Positions 35,501-43,424 are shown, counted from the first letter of the stretch. The stretch: DNA of 64,000 nucleotides from DATFVJ01 sp963826515 (GCA_963826515.1 CAWGXI010000003.1:124001-188000); one strand, 5' to 3'. Notes: generated from the sequence alone by a model not told the origin. Program-made: numbers and translations.

Positions 35501-35715
35501 AGCACCTGCTCAGGCCCGGCCTGCGCTAACCCGCCCTGTGCTAGCCCGCGCTGGCCGGGCACGCCCTGGTCCGGCCCGCCCTGGTCCGGCGCGGCTTGCG
35601 CTGGGTTCTCCGCTGACCCGCTGAACGTGCCAGTATGGGGCGTACCAGGGCCAGCCGGAACTCGGGCGGCGGGCTGGCCTGCTCCACCGCGGTCCTTACT
35701 GGCCTTGGACCGCAC
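32497..35715 (-). CDS. cvnA: Conservon sensor histidine kinase with NIT domain (CvnA type)
   Basis: 1072 residues. A Pro/Gly/Gln-rich N-terminus (1-80) precedes a first membrane helix (LLALIAIPTVTALIVSGI, about 90-107), an extracytoplasmic NIT nitrate/nitrite-sensing-like domain (about 110-380), a second membrane helix (WALAVTVAILLVLALALILT, about 388) and HAMP. HATPase_c follows near residue 600 with N-box HLIAELAENATSFSPGD, G1 LDITDHGAGMG and G2 MGLFVVARLAARHG. No conventional HisKA phosphoacceptor box is obvious, as usual for conservon kinases. The C-terminal 300 residues are low complexity with two expanded repeats (GGLAGA at about 775-808; ATGG/PATGG at about 1018-1052). First gene of cvnABCD. 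Confidence 0.93.
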   Translation of the reverse strand: MRSKASKDRGGAGQPAARVPAGPGTPHTGTFSGSAENPAQAAPDQGGPDQGVPGQRGLAQGGLAQAGPEQVLQQYAHHRGGPRNWRVRTRLLALIAIPTVTALIVSGIKIVSASRSAMAYQRVAAMATLGEAITSLAQSLEDERDFTAAYIARGKPAAGKIVLGQEHSATDRAARQVAALADRIGTAYPAQTRAQAAVVLTGIDDLGSLRRAATQTKLPALAVIGKYAATIDDMLAMDDEIAQGGGDAALADTVRVLGLLSRMKEEASQQRAILEVALTSRRFVPGVLSKLTAAEAAEQSNLAVFNSSATAGQRREYLDTVSGSLTARALREEQSAISLASGGRSLASAPITAHDWYGAMSDTVDRMRTVEKDLADSVASRARSLVHDAMTWALAVTVAILLVLALALILTAFVARTMVRPLARLRAGALEVAGVRLPEMVRRLSDTGGAELPPEVKPIDVDTTDEIGEVARAFDQVHREALRLAANEAMLRANVNAMFVNLSRRSQYLVERQIQLIDDLELDEADAGRLANLFQMDHLATRMRRNSENLLVLAGQETIRQWDSPVVLIDVLRAALSEIEHFSRVSLDVQPGIAVHGQAVNDVVHLIAELAENATSFSPGDSPVRISGDLLPGGGLLLDITDHGAGMGTQDLAYANWRLDNPPVVDVAVSRRMGLFVVARLAARHGIRVRLRPAQDGGLTALVWLPDDLVISEAIEAQTDAHRFAAAAGRASESAVSARPKTVADKVAAARAPRFGASVEQRERSREWQRERSRGAGGLPGAGGLAGAGGLAGAGGLAGAGGLAGAGGLPGGLIEKLGGARPTAVQSVFSVPVRDATPDLALGSVPESTAGFAEGGELGEFGHVTEPPFPPGGLGSGIGHVVVPMYAAEMGRLPIFEAVESDWFRRGRAPAGAHTGSDPPRAARAVNWTSPADEGWRAAAAVKDPVAGGTTSAGLPKRIPRANLVPGTAGADQPTAGVPARSADAVRERFGSFQRGVRAGHAAAYRRLRGPPSNGPTTGRPTGGGTATGGTATGCPATGGPATGGPATGGLAAGYRAAGGSSGRQGESEEDV
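32556..32663. repeat. 15-bp minisatellite in the 3' end of cvnA
   Basis: About seven copies of CCGCCAGTCGCCGGG and variants. In frame with cvnA, encoding tandem PATGG/TATGG units near the C-terminus. Confidence 0.8.
33290..33390. repeat. 18-bp minisatellite in cvnA
   Basis: Five to six near-perfect copies of GCCCGCCCGCTCCAGCCA, encoding GAGGLA units on the minus strand. The unit is a multiple of three, so copy number can vary without loss of frame. Confidence 0.85.
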
Positions 35716-36304
35716 TCTGCGTACCCTCCACCCTGCTAGCGGAACCGGGAAAAGACGCCCAGCTCGCCGGCGAGCGAGACTGGCATGCCAAACCCCTTCC
35801 CGGGTGACAATCCACTGATACGGGTCATCGTGACGGGTCCGGCGACCACTCTAGCCTGATACCGGGCTAAGGCACATCAATACCCTAATGAGCTGCAAAT
35901 ACCTATGTATCGCACTCCTTGCGGCACGCTCAGCGCCGGTCGGAGTGCTACAGCGCTAGCCCCGCACCCGGCGGCGCCAGATACGCCGGCCATTCGCGCG
36001 TCTATTCGCAGCGGTAGTAATACGCATCGTTACCGCCGGCTGTGGCGCATGAGCCAGGCTGGGCCAGCGAGGACCGTGATAGGGCTGTTAGTGATGCTCG
36101 AGTCTGTCGCCGGCAAGCCGATCACCACGCCGCTCATGCTGCCGTGCTTGCGGCACGCCGAGCCCCACTGCCGGGGCCCCCAACTGCCGGGCCCCCAACT
36201 GCCGGGCCCCCAACTGCCGGGCCCCCATTGCGGGGCTCCCACTGCCGGGCCACCGGCCGGCCACCCCAACTGGCCAGCCCCAGTCGCCAAGCACACATGT
36301 GCAA
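35716..36304. other. Intergenic region upstream of cvnA with 15-bp repeat
   Basis: 589 bp, presumably holding the cvn promoter near 35820-35900 (AT-richer, TAAGGCACATCAATACCC). At 36175-36236 lie four copies of GGGCCCCCAACTGCC. No gene recognised. Confidence 0.55.
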
Positions 36305-37501
36305 CTAGCCGGCGAGTGCTGGCCCGCCGTGCAGGCCGTGCAGGCCAGGAAGGCCAAGCTCACGGGCAATCAGCAGCCGCTGGACCTCGGATGTCCCCTC
36401 GCCAATCTCGAGGACCTTGGCGTCACGGTAGAAACGTCCCACCGCGGAGTCGTTCATGAATCCGTATCCGCCAAATATCTGCGTGGCGTCGCGTGCGTTA
36501 TCCATCGCCGCATTCGACGACGTCAGCTTGGCGATCGCCGCCTCCTTCTTGAATGGTTCACCCGCGTGCATCCTCGCGGCCGCTTCGTACCAGGCGAGCC
36601 TGGCCACCGCTGCCCTCGACTCCATGTCCGCGATCTTGAATCGGATCGCCTGGTAGACGCCGATCGCGTGCCCGAATGCGGTCCGGTCTGACGCATAACG
36701 CAGGCTCTCGTCCACGCAACCCTGGGCGAGCCCGGCGGCAACCGCGGCGATCGCGATCCTTCCCTCGTCCAGGATCTGCAGGAACTGGGCGTAGCCGCGG
36801 CCCCGCCCACCCACCAGGTGGCCGGCGGGAACCTTGCAGGAGTTGAATGCTAGCTCGCGGGTATCCGACGCTGACCAGCCGACCTTGGAATAGCGCTGCC
36901 CGACGGTGAATCCGGGCGTTCCTACCGGGACGACAATTGACGAGATCTCCTTGTCTCCGTCGGGGCGCTGGCCAGTTATCGCGAGCACAGTGACAAGATC
37001 CGTGATCGATGTGCCCGCGTTGGTGATGAATGCCTTGCTGCCGTCGATCACCCATTCGCCCTCGGCCAGGCGCGCCGTCGTCCGCATCCCGCCAGGCACG
37101 TCGGAACCCCCGCCAGGTTCGGTCAGCCCAAATGCGCCGAGCCGTTCGCCTGCGCACAACGGGGGCAGCCAGCGCCGTTTCTGCTCCTCGGTCCCGAACC
37201 TGTAGATCGGCATGGCGCCGAGCGAGACCCCGGCCTCCAGCGTGATCGCCACAGAAGAGTCCACCCTGGCAAGCTCGTGCAGTGCCAGGCAGAGCGCGAA
37301 ATAGTCGCCGCCCATCCCCCCGAACTCCTCGGGGAACGGCAGCCCGAACAGGCCCATCTTGCCCATCCGCGCGACGATCTCGTAGGGGAACTCGCACCGC
37401 TCGTAGTAGCCGCCGATCACTGGCGCGACTACATCGCGGGCGAACTCCTGCACCGTCGCCCGCAGCGTCTCGTGCTCATCATCGAGCCGATTGCTGATCA
37501 C
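36305..37501 (-). CDS. Acyl-CoA dehydrogenase
   Basis: 398 residues from GTG 37501 (GGGGGCGG site just upstream). The longer frame to 37561 has no site and adds non-homologous residues. Complete three-domain fold: N-terminal helices, LGAFGLTEPGGGSDVPGG and WVIDGSKAFITNAGTS (FAD/substrate loop), RIAIAAVAAGLAQGCVDES, ATQIFGGYGFMNDSAVGRFY and LEIGEGTSEVQRLLIAREL, which carries the catalytic Glu. Uses FAD to make the 2-enoyl-CoA. The end (GLPGLHGLHGGPALAG) is a short repeat tail. Stands alone; substrate chain length cannot be read from sequence. Confidence 0.92.
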   Translation of the reverse strand: MISNRLDDEHETLRATVQEFARDVVAPVIGGYYERCEFPYEIVARMGKMGLFGLPFPEEFGGMGGDYFALCLALHELARVDSSVAITLEAGVSLGAMPIYRFGTEEQKRRWLPPLCAGERLGAFGLTEPGGGSDVPGGMRTTARLAEGEWVIDGSKAFITNAGTSITDLVTVLAITGQRPDGDKEISSIVVPVGTPGFTVGQRYSKVGWSASDTRELAFNSCKVPAGHLVGGRGRGYAQFLQILDEGRIAIAAVAAGLAQGCVDESLRYASDRTAFGHAIGVYQAIRFKIADMESRAAVARLAWYEAAARMHAGEPFKKEAAIAKLTSSNAAMDNARDATQIFGGYGFMNDSAVGRFYRDAKVLEIGEGTSEVQRLLIARELGLPGLHGLHGGPALAG

Positions 37502-37627
37502 TTCCGCCCCCTTCGCAGGCCAGACGGCGCGATTCCGGGCCGCCCAGCCACCCACGACCAACGGAAGGCACCTGTCAGTGATGGTAGTGCCACCGCTACT
37601 GACCAGTTAAGTCTCAATGGTCCTGAA

Positions 37628-37752
37628 CGGCTGCGCGGCCCGGCCCTGCGGGCCGTCACTCCTGCCCGGCGGCTGCGCGGCCCGGCCCTCCGGGCCGTCA
37701 CTCCTGCCCGGCGGCTGCGCCGCCCGGCCCTCCGGGCCGTCACTCCTGAAGG
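37628..37752. repeat. 42-bp tandem repeat, three copies
   Basis: Three copies of a 42-bp unit containing CGGCCCGGCCCTCCGGGCCG, each able to form a GGCCCG/CGGGCC hairpin. It is placed between the acyl-CoA dehydrogenase start and a hydrolase fragment. Confidence 0.8.
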
Positions 37753-37782
37753 CGCGTCCGCGCGAGGACCACCCATTACTCG

Positions 37783-38019
37783 CTACCACCTGAACCGGCG
37801 CCACGCCCGGGCGCCAGGTTGACGATACCGATAATCGAGGCCCGTCCAATGCGCCCGCAGAGCGCCGAGCAGCTCACCGGCTCGTTCGTCGGGGAAGAAC
37901 AGCCGACCGCCGCCGACCTCGACCACGTCGTCCGCGCCGGGAAGCAGGTCCTTCAGCCAGTAGGCCCAGGAAAGCTCGAAGAACACGTCCCCTGTCCCGC
38001 AGACGACTAGGGTCGGCAC
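37783..38019 (-). pseudogene. Alpha/beta hydrolase, C-terminal fragment
   Basis: TLVVCGTGDVFFELSWAYWL, KDLLPGADDVVEVGGGRLFF and PDERAGELLGALRAHW form the last strand and helix of an alpha/beta hydrolase, including the acid-loop GTGD. The catalytic His position reads GGRLFF, as in related sequences. Catalytic Ser and cap domain are absent; 38020-38270 upstream is not recognisable. Confidence 0.6.
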
Positions 38020-38279
38020 GGTCGGCCGTGACAGCCCTGGTTAACTCTGCAGTGGGCAGTGCAAGCCCGTTCCCGCCACCTGCGCCTCCTAGTCCTGCCG
38101 CCCGGCCTATGCCGGGACAAACAGTGCCGCTGCGGCGTGTGCTGCCACACCGCGTGGCGCCCGTGCCCCGCAGGCTCCGCCGCGCCCGCGACGGACACCA
38201 GTAACCAGCCGATTCCGTTCTAGGAGGTGGCATTTCCCCAGGTGGCACCGTGTATGAAGTTTTCGATCAGTTACGGTGC

Positions 38280-38515
38280 GACCAGGGATGTATGGCAGGC
38301 GTGCCAAGGTCTGGCTGGGCGAGGCTAGCCGAGGCGAGGCATGGCAGGCGCGGTTGCCAGGCCCCGGCAGGGCTCGGCAAGCCAGGCGAGGTGCGGCGAG
38401 CGAAGCCATGGCAGGCGGGCCGAGGGATGGCGGGTCACGCGGCGGCAAGCCTCGGCAAGGCAGGCACGGCAAGGTGGGCTACGGCAGGCCTAGTCGTGGC
38501 GCGCCATGACTAGGC
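38280..38515. repeat. GGCA-rich low-complexity tract (left of TA module)
   Basis: Irregular iterations of GGCATGGCAGGC, GGCAAGG and GGCGAGG over about 235 bp on the + strand. A similar tract lies at 39125-39280, so the RelE/Phd module is bracketed. Not coding. Confidence 0.65.
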
Positions 38516-38521
38516 GCGGAC

Positions 38522-38788
38522 TCAGAGGCCCATTTTCCGGTACACGTCGCGGCGGTGACCGGCCATCTCGACCGTGATCCTTTTCGCGTTGTCGTCCACG
38601 TCGTAGATGATCCGGAAATCGCCGATCCGGATCTTCAGGTAAGGAGCGCCCTGCATGGTCCCGGCGTTAGGCGGCCGGGGGTCGTCGGCGAGGGCACGCA
38701 TTGCCGCCAGTATCTTCGCCGCCTCGCGGCGGTCCAGCTGGCGCAGCGCCTTGCGGGCTCGTGAGTGCACTTCGACCGCGTAGGTCAC
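38522..38788 (-). CDS. RelE-family toxin
   Basis: 88 residues, complete: YAVEVHSRARKALRQLDRRE, AAKILAAMRALADDPRP, YLKIRIGDFRIIYDVDD and the C-terminal strand ITVEMAGHRRDVYRKM with the conserved HRRDVY. A ribosome-dependent mRNA interferase by family. Start overlaps the antitoxin stop (38785-38788). Confidence 0.92.
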   Translation of the reverse strand: MTYAVEVHSRARKALRQLDRREAAKILAAMRALADDPRPPNAGTMQGAPYLKIRIGDFRIIYDVDDNAKRITVEMAGHRRDVYRKMGL

Positions 38789-39087
38789 TGCTCCGCCAGC
38801 AGCTCGGCTTCCAGCTGCTCCAAGCTGATGTAGTCACCCGGCTCGCTGCCCGCCTGCCTGATCTCGGCCGCATCTTCGAGATCCTCCGCCCGCCTGAGCA
38901 CCTCGATCGCGGCGAGCGGCACGACAAGAGCCACCGGCTGGCCTTCGATGATCAAGCGGCTGGCGCGTCCCTGCTGAGCGCCGGTCACGGCCTCCGCAAA
39001 GGCCGCCGCCACGCCGGATAGCGCCTCCAGCACTGCCACCAGCCTGGCGGATGCTTCGATGGGCAGCTCGACATCATGGGCGGTCAT
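38785..39087 (-). CDS. Phd/YefM-like antitoxin of the RelE module
   Basis: 100 residues from ATG 39087 (an in-frame start at 39105 has no better site). RASRLIIEGQPVALVVPLAA, then IEVLRRAEDLEDAAEIRQA, fit a Phd-type N-terminal fold and an acidic toxin-binding C-terminus (DYISLEQLEAELLAEQ). 4-bp overlap with the toxin. The residues before about 45 are longer than usual for Phd. Confidence 0.78.
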   Translation of the reverse strand: MTAHDVELPIEASARLVAVLEALSGVAAAFAEAVTGAQQGRASRLIIEGQPVALVVPLAAIEVLRRAEDLEDAAEIRQAGSEPGDYISLEQLEAELLAEQ

Positions 39088-39124
39088 GCCTCCGAGTGTA
39101 TCCACTGTTGGTAAGCTCGCTTGT

Positions 39125-39280
39125 ACGGCTGGGCATGGCAGGCGGGGGTTGGCAGGGCGGGCCTAGGCCTGGCGAGGCATGGCATGGCGCGGCAGACACG
39201 GCCAGTATAGGCATGCCCCGGCATGGCAGGGCGAGCCCAGTCCCGCTAAGCCGAGGCTCGGCAGGCATGGAATGACATGG
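39125..39280. repeat. GGCA-rich low-complexity tract (right of TA module)
   Basis: Same composition as 38280-38515: GGCATGGCAGGC, GGCATGGCATGGC, GGCATGCCCCGGCATGGC. Confidence 0.65.
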
Positions 39281-39285
39281 CTCGG

Positions 39286-39522
39286 TCAGCTCCGGTGCTT
39301 GTGCAGCACCAAAACATCGGGATATTCCTGGGCGAACTGGACGACATCAGGATGGTTCTGCATCGCCCACGATCCCGGCCGCACGTCGATCGCCGCATGC
39401 AGGATCCGGTGCAGCACGCCACGCTGGACCGCATCAGGCGGCCGCAGGTCCATGTTCACCCGGTTTCCAGCACATAGGTGCTCAGGCGAGGCCGCCTGAT
39501 CGATGTCACCGCTGCCGATCAC
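39286..39522 (-). CDS. Small hypothetical protein
   Basis: 78 codons: NMDLRPPDAVQRGVLHRILH, AAIDVRPGSWAMQNHPDVVQ and FAQEYPDVLVLHKHRS. Composition looks protein-like rather than a shadow and the start has no strong ribosome site. Family not recognised; it lies between the TA module and the element-like small operon. Confidence 0.4.
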   Translation of the reverse strand: MIGSGDIDQAASPEHLCAGNRVNMDLRPPDAVQRGVLHRILHAAIDVRPGSWAMQNHPDVVQFAQEYPDVLVLHKHRS

Positions 39523-39666
39523 CGGGACTGCACCCTGCTGGCCCTGGCGCCTGTCCTGAATCTGGTCACGTAGCGCAGCGACCCTGCATGGCGTGCGGCG
39601 AGATCGCTCATGACCCTTCCCGGCTGCTCGCCGCAGTGCCGCTGAGTTGGCCGCCTGCTCGGCCGC

Positions 39667-39897
39667 TCAGATCAGCCCCCTTTCATGCAAGATCGCCCCG
39701 ACCGCCCGGATCAAGCGGATCTCAGCCTCGGTAGCCAGCGGCTGCTTCGACAAGGACCGGTCCACGATCTCGGCCGTCACCCGCACCGCCTCGCTTCTCA
39801 GCCAGCTCGTATGTCGGGCCTGCGCGCTGACGGCCTGTTCCTCGCGGTCGGCGTGCGCCTGCTTGGCGGCCTCGGTCAGCCTCGCCAGCAAGGCCAT
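39667..39897 (-). CDS. Small helical protein, third gene of element-like operon
   Basis: 76 residues: MALLARLTEAAKQAHADREE, QAVSAQARHTSWLRSEAVRV, TAEIVDRSLSKQPLATEAE and IRLIRAVGAILHERGLI. Predicted mostly alpha-helical, with coiled-coil potential in the first half. The ATG overlaps the stop of the holin-like gene (TGATG), so the two are coupled. Phage-like minor protein or regulator; not identified. Confidence 0.6.
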   Translation of the reverse strand: MALLARLTEAAKQAHADREEQAVSAQARHTSWLRSEAVRVTAEIVDRSLSKQPLATEAEIRLIRAVGAILHERGLI

Positions 39898-40232
39898 CAG
39901 CGGCTGCCTGGCGGGGTGTTCGGTGTCGCGTATACGGCTATGGCGCCCGCTGTCGCGGCCACGGCCTGCAGCCAGCCTGGGCCGCCGGGGATGGCCACCA
40001 CGATGCTCACGATCGCTCCCGCGCCTGCGGCTATCGCCTTCCTGTGGCCCTTGATCCACGCCTCCGTAGCGATCATGCGGGTACCCCCGTGGATCCGGCG
40101 GCGCGCCTGGAATGCTCGTTGTCGGCATGCGTCCGACGCGAAGATCCTCGGCCGTCCCGCCCCTGCTGGCGGCGGCAGCGGCTTCCGGCATCCGCACCCG
40201 CACCCGCACCCGCACAAGACCACCATCTCCAT
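39897..40232 (-). CDS. Zinc-ribbon and holin-like membrane protein(s)
   Basis: The open frame from ATG 40232 encodes a Cys-rich zinc-ribbon-like start (VVLCGCGCGCGCRKPLPPPA, FASDACRQRAFQARRR). It then passes, with no stop, into WIKGHRKAIAAGAGAIVSIV and GWLQAVAATAGAIAVYATPN, which resembles the small two-helix holin-like proteins of actinobacteriophages. An internal ATG at 40074-40076 would give the 59-residue membrane protein alone. A fusion or two overlapping products are both possible. The Cys run is encoded by GTGCGG hexamers. Confidence 0.55.
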   Translation of the reverse strand: MEMVVLCGCGCGCGCRKPLPPPAGAGRPRIFASDACRQRAFQARRRIHGGTRMIATEAWIKGHRKAIAAGAGAIVSIVVAIPGGPGWLQAVAATAGAIAVYATPNTPPGSR

Positions 40233-40507
40233 CGGCCCGGGAGGGAATGGGAACGCCCACGGCCTCCTGACCACGGCTGGCGGTGGTTGCACCGCCTTGT
40301 CCTGGTAGATCTGGAAGCTCACGAGGTTCCGTGGCAGGCCCGCGCGCCTAACGTTAGGGTCCGGCTGCTGTGAGACCGCCGTCCGTCCGTACCGCGCGCC
40401 ACGTGAAATGCCGTATTCCGTTAGGGCGTTGTCAGGCGTCCTTGCCAGGCGCGGGGCAGTCCTCGCCTGCACTGTGCTGCCGGGCGGCCTGCTGCCTGAT
40501 CGTCCGG

Positions 40508-40723
40508 TCATGTGGCCGCCGCCGCCTTCCGTCGTGCCCTCGACTCCCGCTGGCGGCACCGGTCCGAGCACGTCACCGCGTCCCGCCTCGCCTTGCCCAG
40601 GACCGGCTGCCCGCACGGGCAGATCCGCGCGCACCGCCGTGACCAGGCATTACTCCGGATGCTGCCACCACAGTGGGAAGTGGCGTCGGCTCGATCATCC
40701 GCGAGCCCCTCAGCATCCAGCAC
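40508..40723 (-). CDS. Zinc-ribbon protein, 5' end joined to ABC gene remnant
   Basis: The C-terminal part CPCGQPVLGKARRDAVTCSD and RCRQRESRARRKAAAA is a small zinc ribbon with a basic tail, related to the patterns at 25330 and 40150. The first 20-30 codons come from the junction with the broken peptide-ABC ATPase gene, so the native start may be lost. Confidence 0.5.
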   Translation of the reverse strand: MLDAEGLADDRADATSHCGGSIRSNAWSRRCARICPCGQPVLGKARRDAVTCSDRCRQRESRARRKAAAAT

Positions 40724-40739
40724 ATCGGGACCCGCCAGC

Positions 40740-41123
40740 AGCAGGCCGCCGCCTTGGTATCACCGCGGTGCAGCCGGAACGGCTCCGCCACCTGGTAGCC
40801 GATGGTCTTCGTGGGGTCCAGCGAGGTGAGCGGATCCTGGAAGATCATCGCTACGTCGTTGCCGCGGATCTTGCACAGGTCAGGCTCCGGCAGGCCGACC
40901 CCCTGCCGTCCAGCTTGATCGAGCCGCGGACGACGGCTCCCCCTGGCGGCAGCAGCCCCATGATTGAAAGACTGGTCATCGACTTTCCGCACCCGGACTC
41001 GCCTACCAGCCCGAGCGTCTCGCCGGGCTCGATAGCGAGGTCGACGCCGCCGACGGGCTGCACGACCTGCTTGGTCAGCCGGATGTGCGTCGAGAGGTCC
41101 GTGATCTCCAGGACAGGGGCCAT
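40740..41123 (-). pseudogene. DppD/OppD-type ABC ATPase, N-terminal part, frameshifted
   Basis: ATG 41123 opens LEITDLSTHIRLTKQVVQPV and Walker A ETLGLVGESGCGKSMTSLSI. A shift near 40910 continues LPEPDLCKIRGNDVAMIFQD and PLTSLDPTKTIGYQVAEPF (Q-loop). It ends before the signature motif. Part of the collapsed peptide-transport operon with the chimera upstream. Confidence 0.75.
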
Positions 41124-41184
41124 CCGGGGTACTCCTCGGTCAGCGGGTGGAATCGGTGCCGGGCCAGGTGATCAGCGAGTGCGG

Positions 41185-42195
41185 TCAGCGACGGCGCGGC
41201 CGCACGTCAAGCGAATCGCGTAGCCCGTCGCCAAGCAGGTTGCATGCCATCACGACCAGGACGATGCAGGTCCCGACAGGGTAGATAAGCCACCAGTATC
41301 CGTCCTGCAGGTAAGTGGTCCCGGTGGAGAGCATGTCGCCCGAGTCCACGTTGGGGTAGTGCAGGCCGAAGCCGAGGAAGCCGAGCGTGGCCACGGCCAC
41401 GATTGCGTCGGCGATGTTGAACGTGACGTTTACGATGATCACGCCAAGCGCGTTGGGGATTAGGTGCCGGTGGAACCGCCACAGCGGGTTGCTCGCGTAG
41501 GTGCTCACCGACTCCGGCTCCGCGGCGAGGAAGTCGTAGATCTTCTTCGCGTTCGCTGGCTTGGTGAAGTCCAGGATGCGGCCGTTCGCCGAGGCCTTCG
41601 CCCAGGCGTAGGCCGGCATCGGCTGTATCCCGAGCTCGTCCTCTGTCATCCACAGCGGGTTGACGGCCGAGTTCAGGTTCAGCACGAGCGTCGTCGCGGT
41701 CGGCGTGCTGGCGCTGATCACCTGGTCGGGCAGCCCGACGTTCGGCGTGTAGCCCGCCCAGTTGGCCGGGTCCTCCTTGACTGCCGCCCTCGCTTCGTGC
41801 TGAAGAACAGGGCGTCCGCGGAGGTCAGCGGCAGGCCGTCCGACCACTTGTAGTTGTTCTTCAGCGTGATCGTGACGGTTCTGTCGCCGTTCGAGTACAC
41901 GGGTGCGCTGGCCAGGCTCATCGCGGGGGTTTCCGTGGGTGCCACGCCGTTGGCGTACCAGTACAGCGGCCGCCTCATCTCGTCCTGGAACGAGAAGGCG
42001 GTGTAGACCGAGTTGTGCCCGCCCAGGTGACCGGGAAGATCCAGTTTGGCGTGGCCCCTGGCGGCTCCGCCACCGTGATCGTGCCGGCGTGCGGCGTGCC
42101 GCTCGCGGGTGGTACCGCGCCAAAAGCGCCGGTGAGCCCGCTTGCCGGGGCACTCGCGTTTACGCCTGACTGTTTGAGATCCGGTCATGGCTCGC
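41185..42195 (-). pseudogene. Chimera of peptide-binding protein (SBP_5) and DppC permease
   Basis: The first part, in three frames, is an extracellular solute-binding protein: TITVAEPPGATPNWIFPVT, VYTAFSFQDEMRRPLYWYAN, TVTITLKNNYKWSDGLPLTS, MTEDELGIQPMPAYAWAK and ESVSTYASNPLW. Without interruption it becomes the C-terminus of a DppC-type permease: RFHRHLIPNALGVIIVNVTF, AIVAVATLGFLGFGLHYPN and VVMACNLLGDGLRDSLDVR. The rest of the binding protein, DppB and the head of DppC are missing. Lipobox and start codon are also lost. Confidence 0.85.
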
Positions 42196-42536
42196 GCCTT
42201 TCTGCCAGGCCGAAAGGGACAACGCCGCCGCCCGCCACATTTTAGCCGCGCGAATGTTGAGTGCGCGAGAAACGGAATTCAGGGATCCAGGATGGAAGAA
42301 CGGAGGTTTCTTTGGGCATGTATTGGCGGATGAGCAGTTGGTGTTCTGGCTCGTTCACCATTCCAACGATAAATTGGTGCATGCAGGTGGGACCTGATCG
42401 GTTGGGCCCGGGTACATGATCCGCGGTACGGCCGGCTCATGGCGAGCCGGCCGCCCGGCCGGGGACGGCCTGGGATGGCCGCGGACGGCCTGACGGCCTG
42501 CGGCCCTGACGGCCTGCGGCCTGACGGCCTGGGTGC
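42196..42536. other. Intergenic region with GACGGCCTG repeats
   Basis: 341 bp; 42470-42535 repeats GACGGCCTGCGGCC and GACGGCCTG five to six times downstream of dhaA, and may act as its terminator. No gene recognised. Confidence 0.5.
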
Positions 42537-43424
42537 CTACGCCAGCCGAGCGAGCCAGGTGGCGATGGCCTGGCCGATCCGCTGTCCTGAGTCCTCCTGG
42601 ATGAAGTGCAGGCCGGGGACGGTGACCTCGGTCTGGTCGGGCCAGGTGCGGCAGAACTCGCGCTGGGCTCCGCTGAGGATGCTGCCTGGGGCGGCGTTGA
42701 TGAACAGCTTGGGCAGCCCGGGTGTCGCGGCGAGCCATTGGGCGTATCCGGCGCACACGGCGGCGACGTCGGCTGGCTCGCCACCGATGGGAATCTGCCG
42801 TGGCCAGATCAGTGTCGGGAGCCGGTCATCGCCCGGCGTGGCGAAGGGCCTGCGGTACTCATCCATCTCCTCGTCGCTGAGGGCGCGAAACACCGACGCG
42901 GGCAAGATGCGCTCCACGAAGACGTTGTGATCGAGGATCATTTGCTCGCCCGCGGGCGAGCGCAGCCGCTGGAAGATCGATCGTGCCGCCTCGGGCCAGT
43001 CCTGCCAGCCAGCGAAGGGGCCGACGATCGCCTCCATGTAGGCGATGGCGCGAACGCTGTCAGGGTGGCGTCTGGCCCAGTCAAAACCGAGTGCGCTGCC
43101 CCAGTCATGCACGACGAGGGTGACATCGCCGGTCACGCCGAGGGCGGCCAGCAGCCCGTCGACGAACTCACGGTGCCGCGTGAACGTGTAACGGTGATCG
43201 TCGTCCGGCGGGAGCTTGGCGGAGTCGCCCATGCCGATCAGGTCGGGGGCGATGCAGCGGCCGTGACCGGCAAGTTCCGGGATGACCGAGCGCCACAGGT
43301 ACGACGATGTCGGATTGCCGTGCAAGAACACGAACGGCGCGCCCCGGCCCTTCTCGATGTAGGCCATCCGGTGGCCGAGGACCTGGACGTGGCGCTTGGA
43401 CTGCTGCCAGCCGACCGGCATCAT
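42537..43424 (-). CDS. dhaA: Haloalkane dehalogenase (DhaA/LinB-like)
   Basis: 295 residues, ATG 43424 after AGGAG. An alpha/beta hydrolase with all subgroup II dehalogenase marks: FLHGNPTSSYLWR (Asn37, halide-stabilising), nucleophile D107 followed by W108 (LVVHDWGSALGF), catalytic acid E131 in YMEAIVGPF, and the His in VPGLHFIQEDSGQ. It hydrolyses carbon-halogen bonds of alkanes in the cytosol. The nearest relatives with other activity are epoxide hydrolases and luciferases, but the N/W pair favours dehalogenase. No neighbouring degradation genes. Confidence 0.9.
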   Translation of the reverse strand: MMPVGWQQSKRHVQVLGHRMAYIEKGRGAPFVFLHGNPTSSYLWRSVIPELAGHGRCIAPDLIGMGDSAKLPPDDDHRYTFTRHREFVDGLLAALGVTGDVTLVVHDWGSALGFDWARRHPDSVRAIAYMEAIVGPFAGWQDWPEAARSIFQRLRSPAGEQMILDHNVFVERILPASVFRALSDEEMDEYRRPFATPGDDRLPTLIWPRQIPIGGEPADVAAVCAGYAQWLAATPGLPKLFINAAPGSILSGAQREFCRTWPDQTEVTVPGLHFIQEDSGQRIGQAIATWLARLA

